From: Caenispirillum salinarum AK4
GTDB taxonomy: Bacteria > Pseudomonadota > Alphaproteobacteria > Rhodospirillales > Rhodospirillaceae
Direction of reading: 5' to 3'
Length of the DNA stretch: 54,041 bases
Assembly: GCF_000315795.1 (NCBI RefSeq)
Contig: NZ_ANHY01000037.1
Coordinates: 1-54,041 of the forward strand
Part shown: piece by piece, positions 1-8,502 of the stretch
Position numbering within the stretch: the first letter of the stretch is position 1
How the letters are laid out: every line of letters starts with the position of its first letter
Notes under the pieces: generated by a model
Database searches by the model: none
Told to the model about the DNA's origin: nothing
The model's input: only the letters and a program-made list of their open reading frames with translations
Program-made: the position numbers and the translations under genes

Positions 1-397
1 TGCCCGTCGGATTTGGTATGAGCCGGTTTCGCCGCGCCGGGCCGCAGCGACAGGGCCAGCGCCGCGCCCGGCAGGATGACCGCGATCAGGCCGAACAGGT
101 TCGGGTCCGCCGCCAGCCCGGTCGGCCGCAGAAACGGCGAGGAGAAGGGCCGGGTCACGCCAAGGGCGCCGTCGCACGACAGCGTCTGCCACGCTCCACC
201 GAGCCTGGTGACCACCGTCAGGGCCGACGCCGCCGTCAGCGCCGCAAGAATGGCAGGCAGATCGCGCCGAACCTCAAGGGTGCGGCTAGGACAAGTCCGG
301 TGTAGGACGCCGTGCTGCCGTGGACCCCGCCGCCGGACAGCGCCGCACCGATATAAATGCAGTAGAGGCAGGTCGCGATGATGCCGCGCAGCGCCAT
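1..397 (-). pseudogene. Frameshifted, edge-truncated membrane protein, O-antigen-ligase-like
   Basis: An ATG at 397 opens a hydrophobic frame of 53 codons that stops at 236. A different minus-strand frame then stays open from about 330 to the window edge and encodes hydrophobic segments around the motif GLAADPNLFGLIAVILPG. An Arg/Gly followed by a D-P-N-x-F-G-hydrophobic run resembles the conserved segment of O-antigen ligase/polymerase (WaaL/Wzy) membrane proteins. Reading across the two frames needs one frameshift between roughly 240 and 330. The rest of the gene lies outside the window. The family assignment is an inference from a short motif. The break could be a real mutation or a base-calling error. 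Confidence 0.35.
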
Positions 398-608
398 GCC
401 GCCTGCCCCGCCTTCATAATCCGTAACGGAGCCACACGGCACGGCATCGCGCACGGTGTTTGCCTCAACGGTTGCCAGCGCAGTCGCGCCGCGGGTTGCG
501 ACGCACCGTTCAAAACCGTTGCAGCACCGGCACAGTTCCGTAACCCTCCCGGGGTACTCCCTGAAGTCGGACAGCGGCCAGATCAGGCATAGCATGAGCA
601 AAAAAGAG
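398..608. other. Intergenic stretch, no gene seen
   Basis: This spacer lies between the broken membrane-protein gene and the terminator of the tRNA-Met gene. Open frames here on both strands lack family resemblance and good ribosome-binding sites. I see no structured RNA or repeat in it. Confidence 0.4.
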
Positions 609-642
609 AAAAGCCCCGAAACCTTTGGTTCCGGGGCTTTTT
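609..642 (-). terminator. Rho-independent terminator after tRNA-Met
   Basis: Reading on the minus strand, AAAAAGCCCCGGAACC is followed by a short loop, a complementary GGTTTCGGGGC arm (one weak pair) and a T-rich tail, TTTTCTCTTTTTT. It begins about five bases past the CCA end of the tRNA, so it terminates that transcript. Confidence 0.8.
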
Positions 643-646
643 AACT

Positions 647-723
647 TGGTAGCGGAGGAGGGACTTGAACCCCCGACACGCGGATTATGATTCCGCTGCT
701 CTAACCAGCTGAGCTACTCCGCC
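647..723 (-). tRNA. tRNA-Met(CAT), elongator type
   Basis: The 77-base minus-strand sequence folds as a standard cloverleaf. The acceptor stem is GGCGGAG with CTCCGCT (G1-U72 wobble), the D-arm contains AGCTCAG, and the anticodon stem GCGGA/TCCGC encloses the loop ATCATAA with anticodon CAT. The T-arm is GGGGGTTCAAGTCCC-like and CCA is encoded. The paired acceptor start and the absence of the initiator GGG/CCC anticodon-stem pairs point to elongator tRNA-Met. A CAT anticodon could also be tRNA-Ile2, but the body matches elongator Met better. Confidence 0.93.
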
Positions 724-741
724 ATCGCGCTGGGAGGCCCG

Positions 742-770
742 TATATAAACGGACGCAGCGGAGGCGTCAA
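742..770 (-). promoter_or_regulatory. Sigma70-type promoter of tRNA-Met
   Basis: On the minus strand there is a -35 box TTGACG (770-765), a 17-base spacer and a -10 box TATATA (747-742). Predicted initiation is near 735, about a dozen bases before the mature tRNA 5' end. It is one of the best promoter matches in the window. Confidence 0.75.
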
Positions 771-890
771 CACCTTGTTTTCATTTTTGTGCACGCCCCG
801 CCCTTGCCCGCCGGCCGCACGCGGCCCACCCTTGTTGTGCGGCGCAGCATGACCCGTTCGCGCCCCGTCCATGGGAAAAAGGAGGACACC

Positions 891-2150
891 GTGAGCAGCC
901 ACCAGGCCGACGGCACAGCCACCGAGCCCGACATCCCGCCGCTGGGCGCCGACACGCCCGGCCGTCGCGCCGACGCCCCGGCCGATCGGCGCAACCCGCC
1001 CCCGGCGACCGGGCGCCGGGCGCGCTTCCAGAGCCCCGGCATCCGCCCCTGCGGCGGCGGACGGCCGGTGAACCTCGCGCTGCAGGGCGGCGGCGCGCAC
1101 GGCGCCTTCACCTGGGGCGTGCTGGACGCCATTCTGGCAGACGACCGCATTTCCATCGAGAGCATGTCGGGCACTTCCGCCGGAGCCATGAACGCCGCCG
1201 TGGTCGCCAACGGGCTTGCCGGTTCGGGCGACCGCGAGGCGGCGCGCGTGGGGCTGGAACGGTTCTGGGGCGCCGTCGCCCACACCTCGCGCCTGTCGCC
1301 CTTCAAGCGCGGCCCGCTGGGCTGGCTGACGGGCTCGTGGGGGCTGGACGCCAACCCCTTCTTCCTGGGCGCCGACCTCATGCAGCGCCTGTTCAGCCCC
1401 TATGAACTGAACCCCATCAACCACAATCCCCTGCAGAGCATCGTCGAGGAGCAGGTGGACTTCGACCGGGTGCGCCGCTGCGACCGGGTGCAGGTCTTCG
1501 TCACCGCCACCTCGGTGCGCTCGGGCCGGCCGCGCGTCTTCCGCCACGACGAACTGACGGCCGACCACATCATGGCCTCGGCCTGCCTGCCCTTCCTCTA
1601 TCAGGCGGTAGAAATCGGCGACGAAGCATACTGGGACGGCGGCTACATGGGCAACCCGGCGCTGTGGCCCTTCATCTACCGGGGCGGCAGCCGCGACATC
1701 GTGCTGGTGCAGATCAACCCGCTGGAACGCGCCGACGTGCCCAAGCGGGCCCGCGACATCATCAACAGGCTGAACGAGATCACCTTCAACGCCAGCCTCT
1801 ACCGCGAGATGCGCGCCATCGCCTTCGTGTCCCGCCTGCTGGAGGAAGGCCGTCTGCCGCCCGAGGACTACAAGAAAATGTTCATTCACATGGTCTCCGG
1901 CGGGGACGAGATGGCCGCGTTGTCGGCGTCGAGCAAGTTCAACACCGAGTGGCAGTTCCTCACTTGGCTGCGCGACCTGGGCCGCGACCGTGCCCGGCGC
2001 TGGCTGGACGACAACGCCCGCCATCTGGGAGAGCGGAGCACGGTGGACGTCGGCCGCACGTTCCTGGGCGCTGGCGAGCACCACAGCCTGCCGCCCTGGC
2101 TCGATCCGGCATCCGATCCCGCGCCACCCTCTTCCGCGGACGCCGAGTAA
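891..2150 (+). CDS. Patatin-like phospholipase family protein
   Basis: This is a 419-residue serine hydrolase of the patatin fold (bacterial RssA/PlpD-like lipid acyl hydrolases). The glycine-rich oxyanion motif GGGAHG lies near residue 66, the nucleophile elbow GTSAG (Ser about 96) follows, and the catalytic dyad aspartate is in the DGG motif near residue 249. The start is taken as GTG at 891, because AAGGAGG sits six bases upstream. In-frame ATGs at 789 and 849 lack such a site and would add a Pro/Arg-rich stretch. There is no signal peptide, so a cytoplasmic or membrane-peripheral enzyme is expected. The substrate is unknown. It stands alone, followed by a LuxR regulator in the same direction. 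Confidence 0.85.
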   Translation: MSSHQADGTATEPDIPPLGADTPGRRADAPADRRNPPPATGRRARFQSPGIRPCGGGRPVNLALQGGGAHGAFTWGVLDAILADDRISIESMSGTSAGAMNAAVVANGLAGSGDREAARVGLERFWGAVAHTSRLSPFKRGPLGWLTGSWGLDANPFFLGADLMQRLFSPYELNPINHNPLQSIVEEQVDFDRVRRCDRVQVFVTATSVRSGRPRVFRHDELTADHIMASACLPFLYQAVEIGDEAYWDGGYMGNPALWPFIYRGGSRDIVLVQINPLERADVPKRARDIINRLNEITFNASLYREMRAIAFVSRLLEEGRLPPEDYKKMFIHMVSGGDEMAALSASSKFNTEWQFLTWLRDLGRDRARRWLDDNARHLGERSTVDVGRTFLGAGEHHSLPPWLDPASDPAPPSSADAE

Positions 2151-2217
2151 CCCCGGAAGATGCAATTTGGCTCAAAGGACTCCCGCTGCGGCGGCGAAAG
2201 TGGTAGGACTCGTGTCA

Positions 2218-2231
2218 TATCCGAACGGATA
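2218..2231. promoter_or_regulatory. Short palindrome upstream of the luxR-type gene
   Basis: TATCCG-AA-CGGATA is a perfect 6+2+6 inverted repeat ending 13 bases before the proposed ATG at 2245. Its position suits an operator for autoregulation or another regulator. This rests on symmetry and location only. Confidence 0.3.
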
Positions 2232-2244
2232 CGTTCGCGGGGGC

Positions 2245-3435
2245 ATGACGCAGGGGAGCTACGCATGCCGGCAGTCAAGGGGAGCCGCGCGCGTGCGGGG
2301 GGAGCAACTGACACGGATCATTGCGGCCATCTATGATGCCGCCGCAAGCGACCCGCCGGATTGCGGCGGGTGGGCCTCCGTGGCGCGGCTGATCGAAGCC
2401 GCGACCGGCGGTGCCTGCATCCTCTCGCTGGATGACGCCGCGTCGGGCCGGGTCCACGTGGCGGCGGCGCCCAGCCTGGATGCCCGGTTCCGCGAAAGCT
2501 ACGCGAGCACCCACGCGCGCAACAGTCCCTGGATCCGGGCGCTCCGCCGGCGCCCCCACCCCGCCGTCATCACAGACGCCCAGGCTGAAACGGACGGCGA
2601 TTCGGCTGGACCGCTGACCGCTGGCGCCTTCTACCGCGACTGGATGGAACCGCAGCGGTTCCGGCACAGCATCGCCTCCGACGTGTTGCGCGACGGACCC
2701 GACATGGTGGTGCTCAAGACGCTTTTTCCGGAAGGCTCGCCGCCGGAAGGCCACCACATTCGCCTGCACACCAAGTTGCAGCCGCACCTGCGTCGGGCGG
2801 CCGGGCTGTTTCGCCTCGACCAAAGCCGCCGGGTCGCCCTGCACGCAGCGGAAAGCGCCCTTGAAGGCCTTTCGGTTGCCGTGTTCCTGGCGCGGCAGGA
2901 CGGACGGATCACCTTCATGAACCGCCCGGCCGTCGTCCTTCGAACCACAGGTGATGCGCTCAAAGTTGACGACGCCGGCCGCCTGACGGCGGCCGATGCC
3001 CAGGCGGCGCGGCGCCTGCGAAAGATATTGTGCGAGGTCTCCGCCGGAGCGCACGACGCCATGGCCATGCGCTTGCCCCGCCCGTCGGGAAAGCCGGACA
3101 TGCACCTCATGGCCGCCCGGCCCCAAGCCGGGGCGGATGCCCGCCTGGCGACACCGACCGTGACCATCTACGTCACCGATCCGTCGCATCCGCCGGCCCT
3201 CTCGCTGACCCGCTTGCGCGATCTGCACGGCCTCACCGCCGCCGAAGCGCGGGTGGTGGCGGCGCTCGCACGCGGCGCCAGCATCGGCGAGACGGCCCGC
3301 GACCTGGGCGTCGCGGACGCCACCGCACGGCATCACGTCAAGCAGGCCTTCGCCAAGACGGGCACACACCGGCAGGCCGACCTGGTCCGCCTGATCCTGG
3401 CCGATCCCCTGATGCACGACCGGCGCGAAGCCTGA
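2245..3435 (+). CDS. LuxR-family transcriptional regulator
   Basis: The 396-residue protein ends in a LuxR/GerE-type helix-turn-helix (about residues 330-392), with the typical LTAAEARVVAALARG opening and a recognition helix around VADATARHHVKQAF. The middle (about 220-290) resembles a PAS-like sensor, with a segment reading AVFLARQDGRITFMN. The N-terminal third is unassigned. The start at ATG 2245 is chosen because the frame upstream runs inside the patatin gene; GTG at 2293 is possible. The same architecture occurs in the regulator at 44783-45907, so the two look like paralogs. The ligand and targets cannot be read from the sequence. Confidence 0.75.
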   Translation: MTQGSYACRQSRGAARVRGEQLTRIIAAIYDAAASDPPDCGGWASVARLIEAATGGACILSLDDAASGRVHVAAAPSLDARFRESYASTHARNSPWIRALRRRPHPAVITDAQAETDGDSAGPLTAGAFYRDWMEPQRFRHSIASDVLRDGPDMVVLKTLFPEGSPPEGHHIRLHTKLQPHLRRAAGLFRLDQSRRVALHAAESALEGLSVAVFLARQDGRITFMNRPAVVLRTTGDALKVDDAGRLTAADAQAARRLRKILCEVSAGAHDAMAMRLPRPSGKPDMHLMAARPQAGADARLATPTVTIYVTDPSHPPALSLTRLRDLHGLTAAEARVVAALARGASIGETARDLGVADATARHHVKQAFAKTGTHRQADLVRLILADPLMHDRREA

Positions 3436-3739
3436 GTCGTTTCGGCAAAAAAAGAGGGACATTCCGGACGTGCCGGAATGTCCCGATATCTGGCATGCGC
3501 GATCCTGGGGCAGTCCAACCGCCGGGGGTCACAGTGGCGGGTGTAACTGGATCAACGCAGCTAGCAGTAGTTTTGCAAAACGCAAAGCGTAATGCATCCA
3601 CCAAACGGGGGATGAATCACGAGAAAGTTCTAAGCGATCCGTCGGTGAAGCTCGAAAGGCGCCGGAAGCGGGCCACAAGGGCCGGCGATCTGCGCGCCGT
3701 GCCGGGCCATCCGTATACGATCGAGCACGTCGTCCCGTA
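3436..3739. other. Intergenic region with terminator and possible transposase relic
   Basis: The spacer holds the strong hairpin at 3456-3484. A short plus-strand frame from ATG 3612 begins MNHEKVLSDPSVKLERRRKR, faintly like the start of IS OrfA proteins, but it loses any resemblance after about 20 residues and runs into the 3' end of mnmA. I do not call it a gene. Confidence 0.4.
3447..3484 (-). terminator. Strong hairpin terminator
   Basis: GGGACATTCCGG and CCGGAATGTCCC form a perfect 12-pair stem with a five-base loop. On the minus strand the stem is followed by TCTTTTTTT, so it should stop transcription leaving the mnmA operon, about 255 bases past its stop. The stem also lies just past the luxR stop on the plus strand, but there it has no U-tract. 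Confidence 0.8.
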
Positions 3740-4972
3740 TCAGGCGGCGCCGCGCCGCATGATCCAGCCGCCGCCCAGCACCCGGTCGCCGTCATAGAGC
3801 ACGCAGGCCTGCCCCGGCGCCACGCCGTGGACGGGATCGTCCAGGTCCACCTCGGCGCGTCCCGCCGAGTCGCCGGGACGGACCAATGCTGCCGCGGGGG
3901 TGAAGCTGTTGCGGATCTTGACGGTGCAGCGCACGCCCTCGGCCGGCGGGGCGGCACCACCGCCCAGCCAATTGAGATCGCGGATGACGAAGCGGTCCCG
4001 CCCCAGAGCGCTGCGCGGGCCGACGATCACCCGGTTCGCCGCCGGGTCGAGGCGCACCACGTACAGGCGCTCCGCCATGCCGCCGACATCGATGCCCCGG
4101 CGCTGGCCGATGGTGTAATGGATGATGCCCTCGTGCCGGCCCAGCACCGTGCCGTCCACGTGGACGATGTCGCCCGGCTTCGTCGCGCCGGGACGCAGCT
4201 TTTCCACCACCCGGGCATAGTCGCCGTCGGGCACGAAGCAGATATCCTGGCTTTCCGCCTTGTCGGCGGTCGGCAGGTTGTAGCGGCGCGCCAGGGCGCG
4301 GGTCTCGGCCTTGCTCAAGCCGCCCAGCGGAAAGCGCAGGAAGTCCAACTGCTCCGCCGTGGTGGCGAACAGGAAATAGCTCTGGTCCTTGCCGGGATTG
4401 GCGCCCCGGCGCATCTCCACCCCCTGCCCGCCCGGCACACGGCGCACGTAGTGTCCGGTCGCAAGCGCGTCGGCACCCAGGTCGCGGGCCGCCGTCAGCA
4501 GATCGCGGAACTTGACGGTCTGGTTGCACAGCACGCAGGGCACGGGTGTTTCGCCCGACACGTAGGAGTCGGCGAACTGCTCCATCACGTCGGACAGGAA
4601 CCTGCCCTCGTAATCCACCACGTAGTGCGGGATGCCGATGGAGTCGGCGACGCGCCGGGCGTCGTGAATGTCCTTGCCGGCGCAGCAGGTGTTGGCCTTC
4701 TGGATGGCCGCGCCGTGGTCGTAGAGCTGCATGGTGACGCCCACCACCTCGTAGCCCTGCTCGGCCAACAGCGCGGCGGTCACCGAACTGTCGACGCCGC
4801 CGCTCATGGCGACGACGACGCGCGTCTCGGCCCGCGGCTTGTCGATGCCGAGGTCGCCGGCCGTGGCGGCGATGGCCGCCAGGTCGCTTTCGCTGAAGCC
4901 GGCGGCGGCGTCAGTTTCCGACGCGGGCGCGCGGGCGGTCAGGGAGCAGGTGGGGGTGTCGGGCATGGTCAT
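3740..4972 (-). CDS. mnmA: tRNA-specific 2-thiouridylase MnmA
   Basis: MnmA activates uridine 34 of Lys, Glu and Gln tRNAs with ATP and inserts sulfur to give 2-thiouridine. The 410-residue protein has the PP-loop SGGVDSS at 57-63. The two catalytic cysteines are in PCVLCN (Cys149) and SQDICF (Cys245), followed by the C-terminal beta-barrel with the GQRRG motif. It carries about 45 extra N-terminal residues before the usual start of the fold. ATG 4972 and ATG 4966 are equivalent choices. It is last in the cysE-iscR-desulfurase-fdx-mnmA block, 110 bases after fdx. This fits its need for persulfide sulfur from the desulfurase. Confidence 0.95.
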   Translation of the reverse strand: MTMPDTPTCSLTARAPASETDAAAGFSESDLAAIAATAGDLGIDKPRAETRVVVAMSGGVDSSVTAALLAEQGYEVVGVTMQLYDHGAAIQKANTCCAGKDIHDARRVADSIGIPHYVVDYEGRFLSDVMEQFADSYVSGETPVPCVLCNQTVKFRDLLTAARDLGADALATGHYVRRVPGGQGVEMRRGANPGKDQSYFLFATTAEQLDFLRFPLGGLSKAETRALARRYNLPTADKAESQDICFVPDGDYARVVEKLRPGATKPGDIVHVDGTVLGRHEGIIHYTIGQRRGIDVGGMAERLYVVRLDPAANRVIVGPRSALGRDRFVIRDLNWLGGGAAPPAEGVRCTVKIRNSFTPAAALVRPGDSAGRAEVDLDDPVHGVAPGQACVLYDGDRVLGGGWIMRRGAA

Positions 4973-5082
4973 GACAGGTCAGATAGGGCCGGCAGCCGCC
5001 AATGGGAAGAGGCGGACGGGCGCCCGCAGGCACCGTCGTCCGCCTCCGCATCCTGTCGCGCGGCGCGAAAGCCCGGCGCGTC

Positions 5083-5412
5083 TCAGTCCATGGCGTTGCG
5101 CGTGCCGGCGGGCAGGCGCACGGTCAGGCCGTCCAGGTCGTCGTTCAGGATGATCTGGCAGCCGAGCCGCGAGGTCTTGGTCAGGCCGAAGGCCAGGTCC
5201 AGCATGTCTTCCTCGTCCTCGCTGGCTTCCGACAGCTTGTCGAACCACTCCGGCTCCACCACCACATGGCAGGTCGAGCACGCCAGCGAGCCCTCGCAGG
5301 CACCCTCGATGTCGATCCCGTGACGGTGCGCGACCTCCAGCACCGACAGCCCTTCCGGGGCGTCGAAGGTCTGCGCCTCGCCGTCTCTGTCGATGAAGGT
5401 GATCTTGGGCAT
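5083..5412 (-). CDS. fdx: [2Fe-2S] ferredoxin, ISC type
   Basis: This adrenodoxin-like ferredoxin of 109 residues supplies electrons for Fe-S cluster assembly. The cluster ligands are visible as [10 protein letters not shown] (Cys39, 45, 48) and LGCQ (Cys85), and the acidic helix [15 protein letters not shown] is the usual partner-binding surface. The ATG at 5412 has AAGGAAG seven bases upstream. Spacers of about 110 bases separate it from the desulfurase and from mnmA, all in the same direction. Elsewhere this gene follows hscA; here no hscA, hscB, iscU or iscA is found in the cluster. Confidence 0.92.
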   Translation of the reverse strand: MPKITFIDRDGEAQTFDAPEGLSVLEVAHRHGIDIEGACEGSLACSTCHVVVEPEWFDKLSEASEDEEDMLDLAFGLTKTSRLGCQIILNDDLDGLTVRLPAGTRNAMD

Positions 5413-5526
5413 GCGCCGCTTCCTTTCGTCCTCAGGTAGACAGGTTGATCGATGGATGGATTACGCTCCGTCCGGCGGGATGCATAGCGTTCCCTTTCCC
5501 TCGGAGCAAGGAGATTGCGACGGCTA

Positions 5527-6696
5527 TTACGTCCTTTGCGCCACGCCGCCGTCGACCGTCGCCACCGGTCGGGCGCGACGCGCGAGCGGCCGCCACGCCT
5601 CCAGGAACGCATCGACGTCCGCCACCGTGCTCGCCCAGCCAAGGCTGATGCGCACCGCCTCGCGTGCCGTCTCTTCGCTCAGCCCCATGGCCCGCAGAAC
5701 GTGGCTCGCCGCCACCTTGCCCGATGAGCACGCGGCGCCGGCGCTGACAGCCACGCCGCCCAGGTCGAGCGCCATGAGCTGGCTCTGGTTGGTGACGCCC
5801 GGCAGGCCGACGCAGGTGGTGTTGGGCAGCCGTGCCGCCGCGCCCGCGCCATGAATGACGGCCGACGGTGCGATGTCGGCAATGCCCGCCTCCAGCCGTT
5901 CCTGCAGGGCGCGGGCGGCCTCGGCCTCCTCGCGCCCGCGGCTGGCCAGGACCTTCGCGACGGCCCCGAAGCCGGCAATGCCGGGCACGTTCTCGGTGCC
6001 CGCGCGCTTGCCCCGCTCCTGCCCGCCGCCGCGCTGCACCGGCGCCAGCGCCAGCGGATCGGCGACGATGAGCGCGCCCACGCCGGGCGGCCCGCCCAGC
6101 TTGTGGGCCGACAGCGTCAGCAGGTCGACGCGCAGGGCGTGGATGTCCACAGCCATGCGCCCCGGCCCCTGCACGGCGTCGCAGTGGATGATCGCGCCGG
6201 CGTCGTGGGCGATCTTCGCGGCCTTCTTCACCGGCTGCACCGCACCGGTTTCGTTGTTCGCCAGCATGACGGAAACGATGACCCGCGCCGGCTCGGGCTC
6301 CTCGGCCAGCAGGGCGGCAAGCGCCTCAAGGTCGAGGATACCGTGCGAATCGACAGGGCAGAGGCGCGTCTCGGGGTGCGCCTTCAGCACGGCGTCATGC
6401 TCCACGGCCGAGACGATGGCGCGCGCCCGGCCGGTGCCGGTCAGGGCCAGGGCGTCGGCCTCGGTCCCGCCCGAGGTGAAGATCACCTGTTCCGGCCGCG
6501 CGTTGACCAGGGCCGCCACCGCTTCGCGCGCGTCCTCCACCGTGGCGCGGGCGCGGCGGCCGGGGCCGTGCACCGACGACGGATTGCCGCCGGCCTCAAG
6601 CGCGCGCGTCATCGCCTCCAGCGCCTCGGGCCGCAGGGGCGCGGTGGCGTTGTAGTCCAGGTAGACGGCGGGACGGTCGGAACGGCTGCCAGACAT
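5527..6696 (-). CDS. Cysteine desulfurase (IscS/NifS class)
   Basis: This PLP enzyme moves sulfur from cysteine to a protein persulfide. Numbered from ATG 6696, the PLP lysine is in SAHKLGG (Lys199) and the sulfur-carrying cysteine is in AGAACSSG (Cys323). The remaining fold is complete at 389 residues (LDYNATAP start, FTSGGTEAD, ANNETGAVQP). A GTG at 6741 would add 15 residues and is an alternative start. It lies 117 bases after iscR and before fdx. The C-terminus lacks the IscU-docking tail typical of E. coli IscS, and its sequence is closer to NifS-like members, so I leave the symbol open. Confidence 0.92.
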   Translation of the reverse strand: MSGSRSDRPAVYLDYNATAPLRPEALEAMTRALEAGGNPSSVHGPGRRARATVEDAREAVAALVNARPEQVIFTSGGTEADALALTGTGRARAIVSAVEHDAVLKAHPETRLCPVDSHGILDLEALAALLAEEPEPARVIVSVMLANNETGAVQPVKKAAKIAHDAGAIIHCDAVQGPGRMAVDIHALRVDLLTLSAHKLGGPPGVGALIVADPLALAPVQRGGGQERGKRAGTENVPGIAGFGAVAKVLASRGREEAEAARALQERLEAGIADIAPSAVIHGAGAAARLPNTTCVGLPGVTNQSQLMALDLGGVAVSAGAACSSGKVAASHVLRAMGLSEETAREAVRISLGWASTVADVDAFLEAWRPLARRARPVATVDGGVAQRT

Positions 6697-6813
6697 GGTC
6701 AACGGGATTTGCGGTGGCTCGAATCGAAAGGACCGCCGCACCGCCGCCCGGGATCATCCCAAAGCGGCGCATCGGCGGCCCTCTTCGCCAAAACGAACGG
6801 CTGGGCGGTTGGG

Positions 6814-7278
6814 TTACTGCGCGGCGGCGTTGATGGCCGGATCGCCGAACAGACCGCTGGTGCCCAGCACCTTGCGCTGCGTCACCTGCTCCAGAGTCAC
6901 GCTGGAGAGGTACAGATAGATCTGGTTGCCCAGTTCCTCCCACAGATCGTGGGTCATGCAGCGGCCCTTGTTGTTGTGGCAGCCGGCGGGCGTGCCCGGC
7001 GTACAGCGGGTCGTCTGGATCGGCTCGTCCACCGCCAGGATGATGTCGGAGATGCGCATCTCGCCGGCGGTGCGCGACAGCAGGTAGCCGCCGCCCGGAC
7101 CGCGCACGCTGCGCACCAGACCACCCTTGCGGAGCTTGCCGAACAGCTGTTCCAGATAGGACAGGCTGATTTCCTGGCGCTCGGCGATGTCCGCCAGCGC
7201 CACGGGCTTGCCCTGCGAGTGCGAGGCCAGGTCGGCCATCGCCATCACCGCGTAGCGGCCTTTCGTACTCAGTCTCAC
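6814..7278 (-). CDS. iscR: Rrf2-family Fe-S regulator IscR
   Basis: IscR represses or activates Fe-S biogenesis genes depending on its own [2Fe-2S] cluster. The 154-residue protein has the N-terminal winged helix (MRLSTKGRYAVMAM start, recognition helix around SLSYLEQLFGKL). The cluster ligand set is Cys92, Cys100, Cys107 and His110. The spacing (7 and 6 residues between cysteines) is slightly longer than in E. coli. The start codon is GTG at 7278 with GAGGGAGT upstream. It follows cysE by 66 bases and probably shares its transcript, so it likely controls the whole block. Confidence 0.9.
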   Translation of the reverse strand: MRLSTKGRYAVMAMADLASHSQGKPVALADIAERQEISLSYLEQLFGKLRKGGLVRSVRGPGGGYLLSRTAGEMRISDIILAVDEPIQTTRCTPGTPAGCHNNKGRCMTHDLWEELGNQIYLYLSSVTLEQVTQRKVLGTSGLFGDPAINAAAQ

Positions 7279-7344
7279 GGTCCGTACTCCCTCTTGCCCC
7301 TGCCGCGCCCGCGGCGTTACCGGGCGTTCCCTATCTTTGCGCCG

Positions 7345-8214
7345 TCACGCCTGACCGCCGGACGCGGCGCGACGCTCATCCTCGTCCCGCTCCCCCACCG
7401 GAGAGGCGGCATCACTGCCCGGAACGGACGCATCTTCCACACCGGTGCGCGGCTCCCTCTCCTCGGCGCCCGTGGCGGCATCGCCGCTGCCGCTCACCAC
7501 GTGCGGAAGCCTCTGGCCGCGCCCAGGCGCCGCACCGGGCACCGCGCCCGGGGAAGCCTCGCGTTCCTTCTCCAGGGTCTCCACCCGATCCATCAGCGCG
7601 CTGATCTGGCCGCGCAGGGCGTCCATGGTGCGAACGACGGGGTCGGGCAGATGCTCGGTCGGAACGCCATAGGCGCAGAAGTCTTCCTCGATGCCCTTGG
7701 GCTTGCGCATCACCATGCGCGCAGGGATCCCCACCACGGTGACGCCCGGCGGCACCTCGTCGAGCACCACCGCGTTGGCGCCGATGCGCGCGCCCTCGCC
7801 CACCGTATGCGGCCCGAGGATCTGCGCGCCGGAACCGACGATGACGCCGTCGCCCAGCGTCGGGTGGCGCTTGCCCTTGTGCAGGGACGTGCCGCCCAGC
7901 GTCACACCCTGGTAGAGGGTCACGTCGTCGCCCACCTCGGCCGTCTCGCCAATGACCACGCCGGTGGCATGGTCGATGAACACGCGGCGGCCGATGGTCG
8001 CGCCGGGATGGATTTCCACGCCCGTAAAAACCTTCGCCAAATGCGAAAAGAAGCGCGCCGTCAGGCGGAAACCCTTGCCCCACAGCCAGTGCGACGCCCG
8101 ATGGGTGGCGATGGCGTGGAAGCCCGGATAGCACAGGAAGACCTCCAGCCGAGATCGGGCGGCCGGGTCGCGCGCCAGGATGGCGTCCATGTCTTCCTTG
8201 AGTCGTGCGAACAT
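7345..8214 (-). CDS. cysE: Serine O-acetyltransferase
   Basis: It acetylates serine with acetyl-CoA, the first committed step of cysteine synthesis. The N-terminal helical part ([16 protein letters not shown]) is followed by a left-handed beta-helix of hexapeptide repeats. The active-site segment [16 protein letters not shown] and the loop [15 protein letters not shown] lie about residues 82-130. The last 75 residues are low-complexity and unlike the family core. ATG 8214 is chosen; a TTG two codons upstream also opens the frame. It heads the Fe-S block and provides the cysteine that the desulfurase consumes. Confidence 0.93.
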   Translation of the reverse strand: MFARLKEDMDAILARDPAARSRLEVFLCYPGFHAIATHRASHWLWGKGFRLTARFFSHLAKVFTGVEIHPGATIGRRVFIDHATGVVIGETAEVGDDVTLYQGVTLGGTSLHKGKRHPTLGDGVIVGSGAQILGPHTVGEGARIGANAVVLDEVPPGVTVVGIPARMVMRKPKGIEEDFCAYGVPTEHLPDPVVRTMDALRGQISALMDRVETLEKEREASPGAVPGAAPGRGQRLPHVVSGSGDAATGAEEREPRTGVEDASVPGSDAASPVGERDEDERRAASGGQA

Positions 8215-8502
8215 CTTCAAATTCTATTGAAATTCCGCGTCACACGTGTGCTAAGATGCGGCCCGTTTTTAAACGAACGAACGCATCCAAGTTTACGGCG
8301 CGCGTCAGGTGACGACAAAGGGCTTATCCCTCGTGGAGTTGAATATATGATCCCCGACCAAGCCGGTCAAGTTTGGCCGGGCCTTGTGGCGGTCCCGGCG
8401 AAACGCCGCCGCCACCCTGCCGTTCCGCCGTATTCGTGCGTCCTCCCCGGTGCCGTCGGCGCCATGTCCCTCCGTCGCGTACAGCGAGGCTGAACGTCCC
8501 CC
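8215..8502. other. Divergent intergenic region cysE / hydrolase
   Basis: This 288-base spacer carries the candidate cysE promoter at 8290-8318. A palindrome CACACGTGTG lies at 8241-8250. On the plus strand a weaker pair of boxes, TTGAAA (8227-8232) and TAAGAT (8252-8257), has a 19-base spacer and could serve the hydrolase. No gene is seen. Confidence 0.4.
8290..8318 (-). promoter_or_regulatory. Candidate promoter of cysE-isc-mnmA block
   Basis: The minus strand has -35 TTGTCG (8318-8313), a 17-base spacer and -10 TAAACT (8295-8290). Initiation near 8283 would give a leader of about 70 bases before the cysE ATG. Confidence 0.55.

Noticed and set aside
3612-3797. Short plus-strand frame beginning like an IS OrfA protein
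   Set aside because: Resemblance is limited to about 20 residues and the frame then runs antisense into mnmA. At most it is a decayed relic.
5851-8493. Plus-strand open frame of 880 codons over the desulfurase, iscR and cysE
   Set aside because: It is antisense to three clearly recognised genes and has shadow-type composition.
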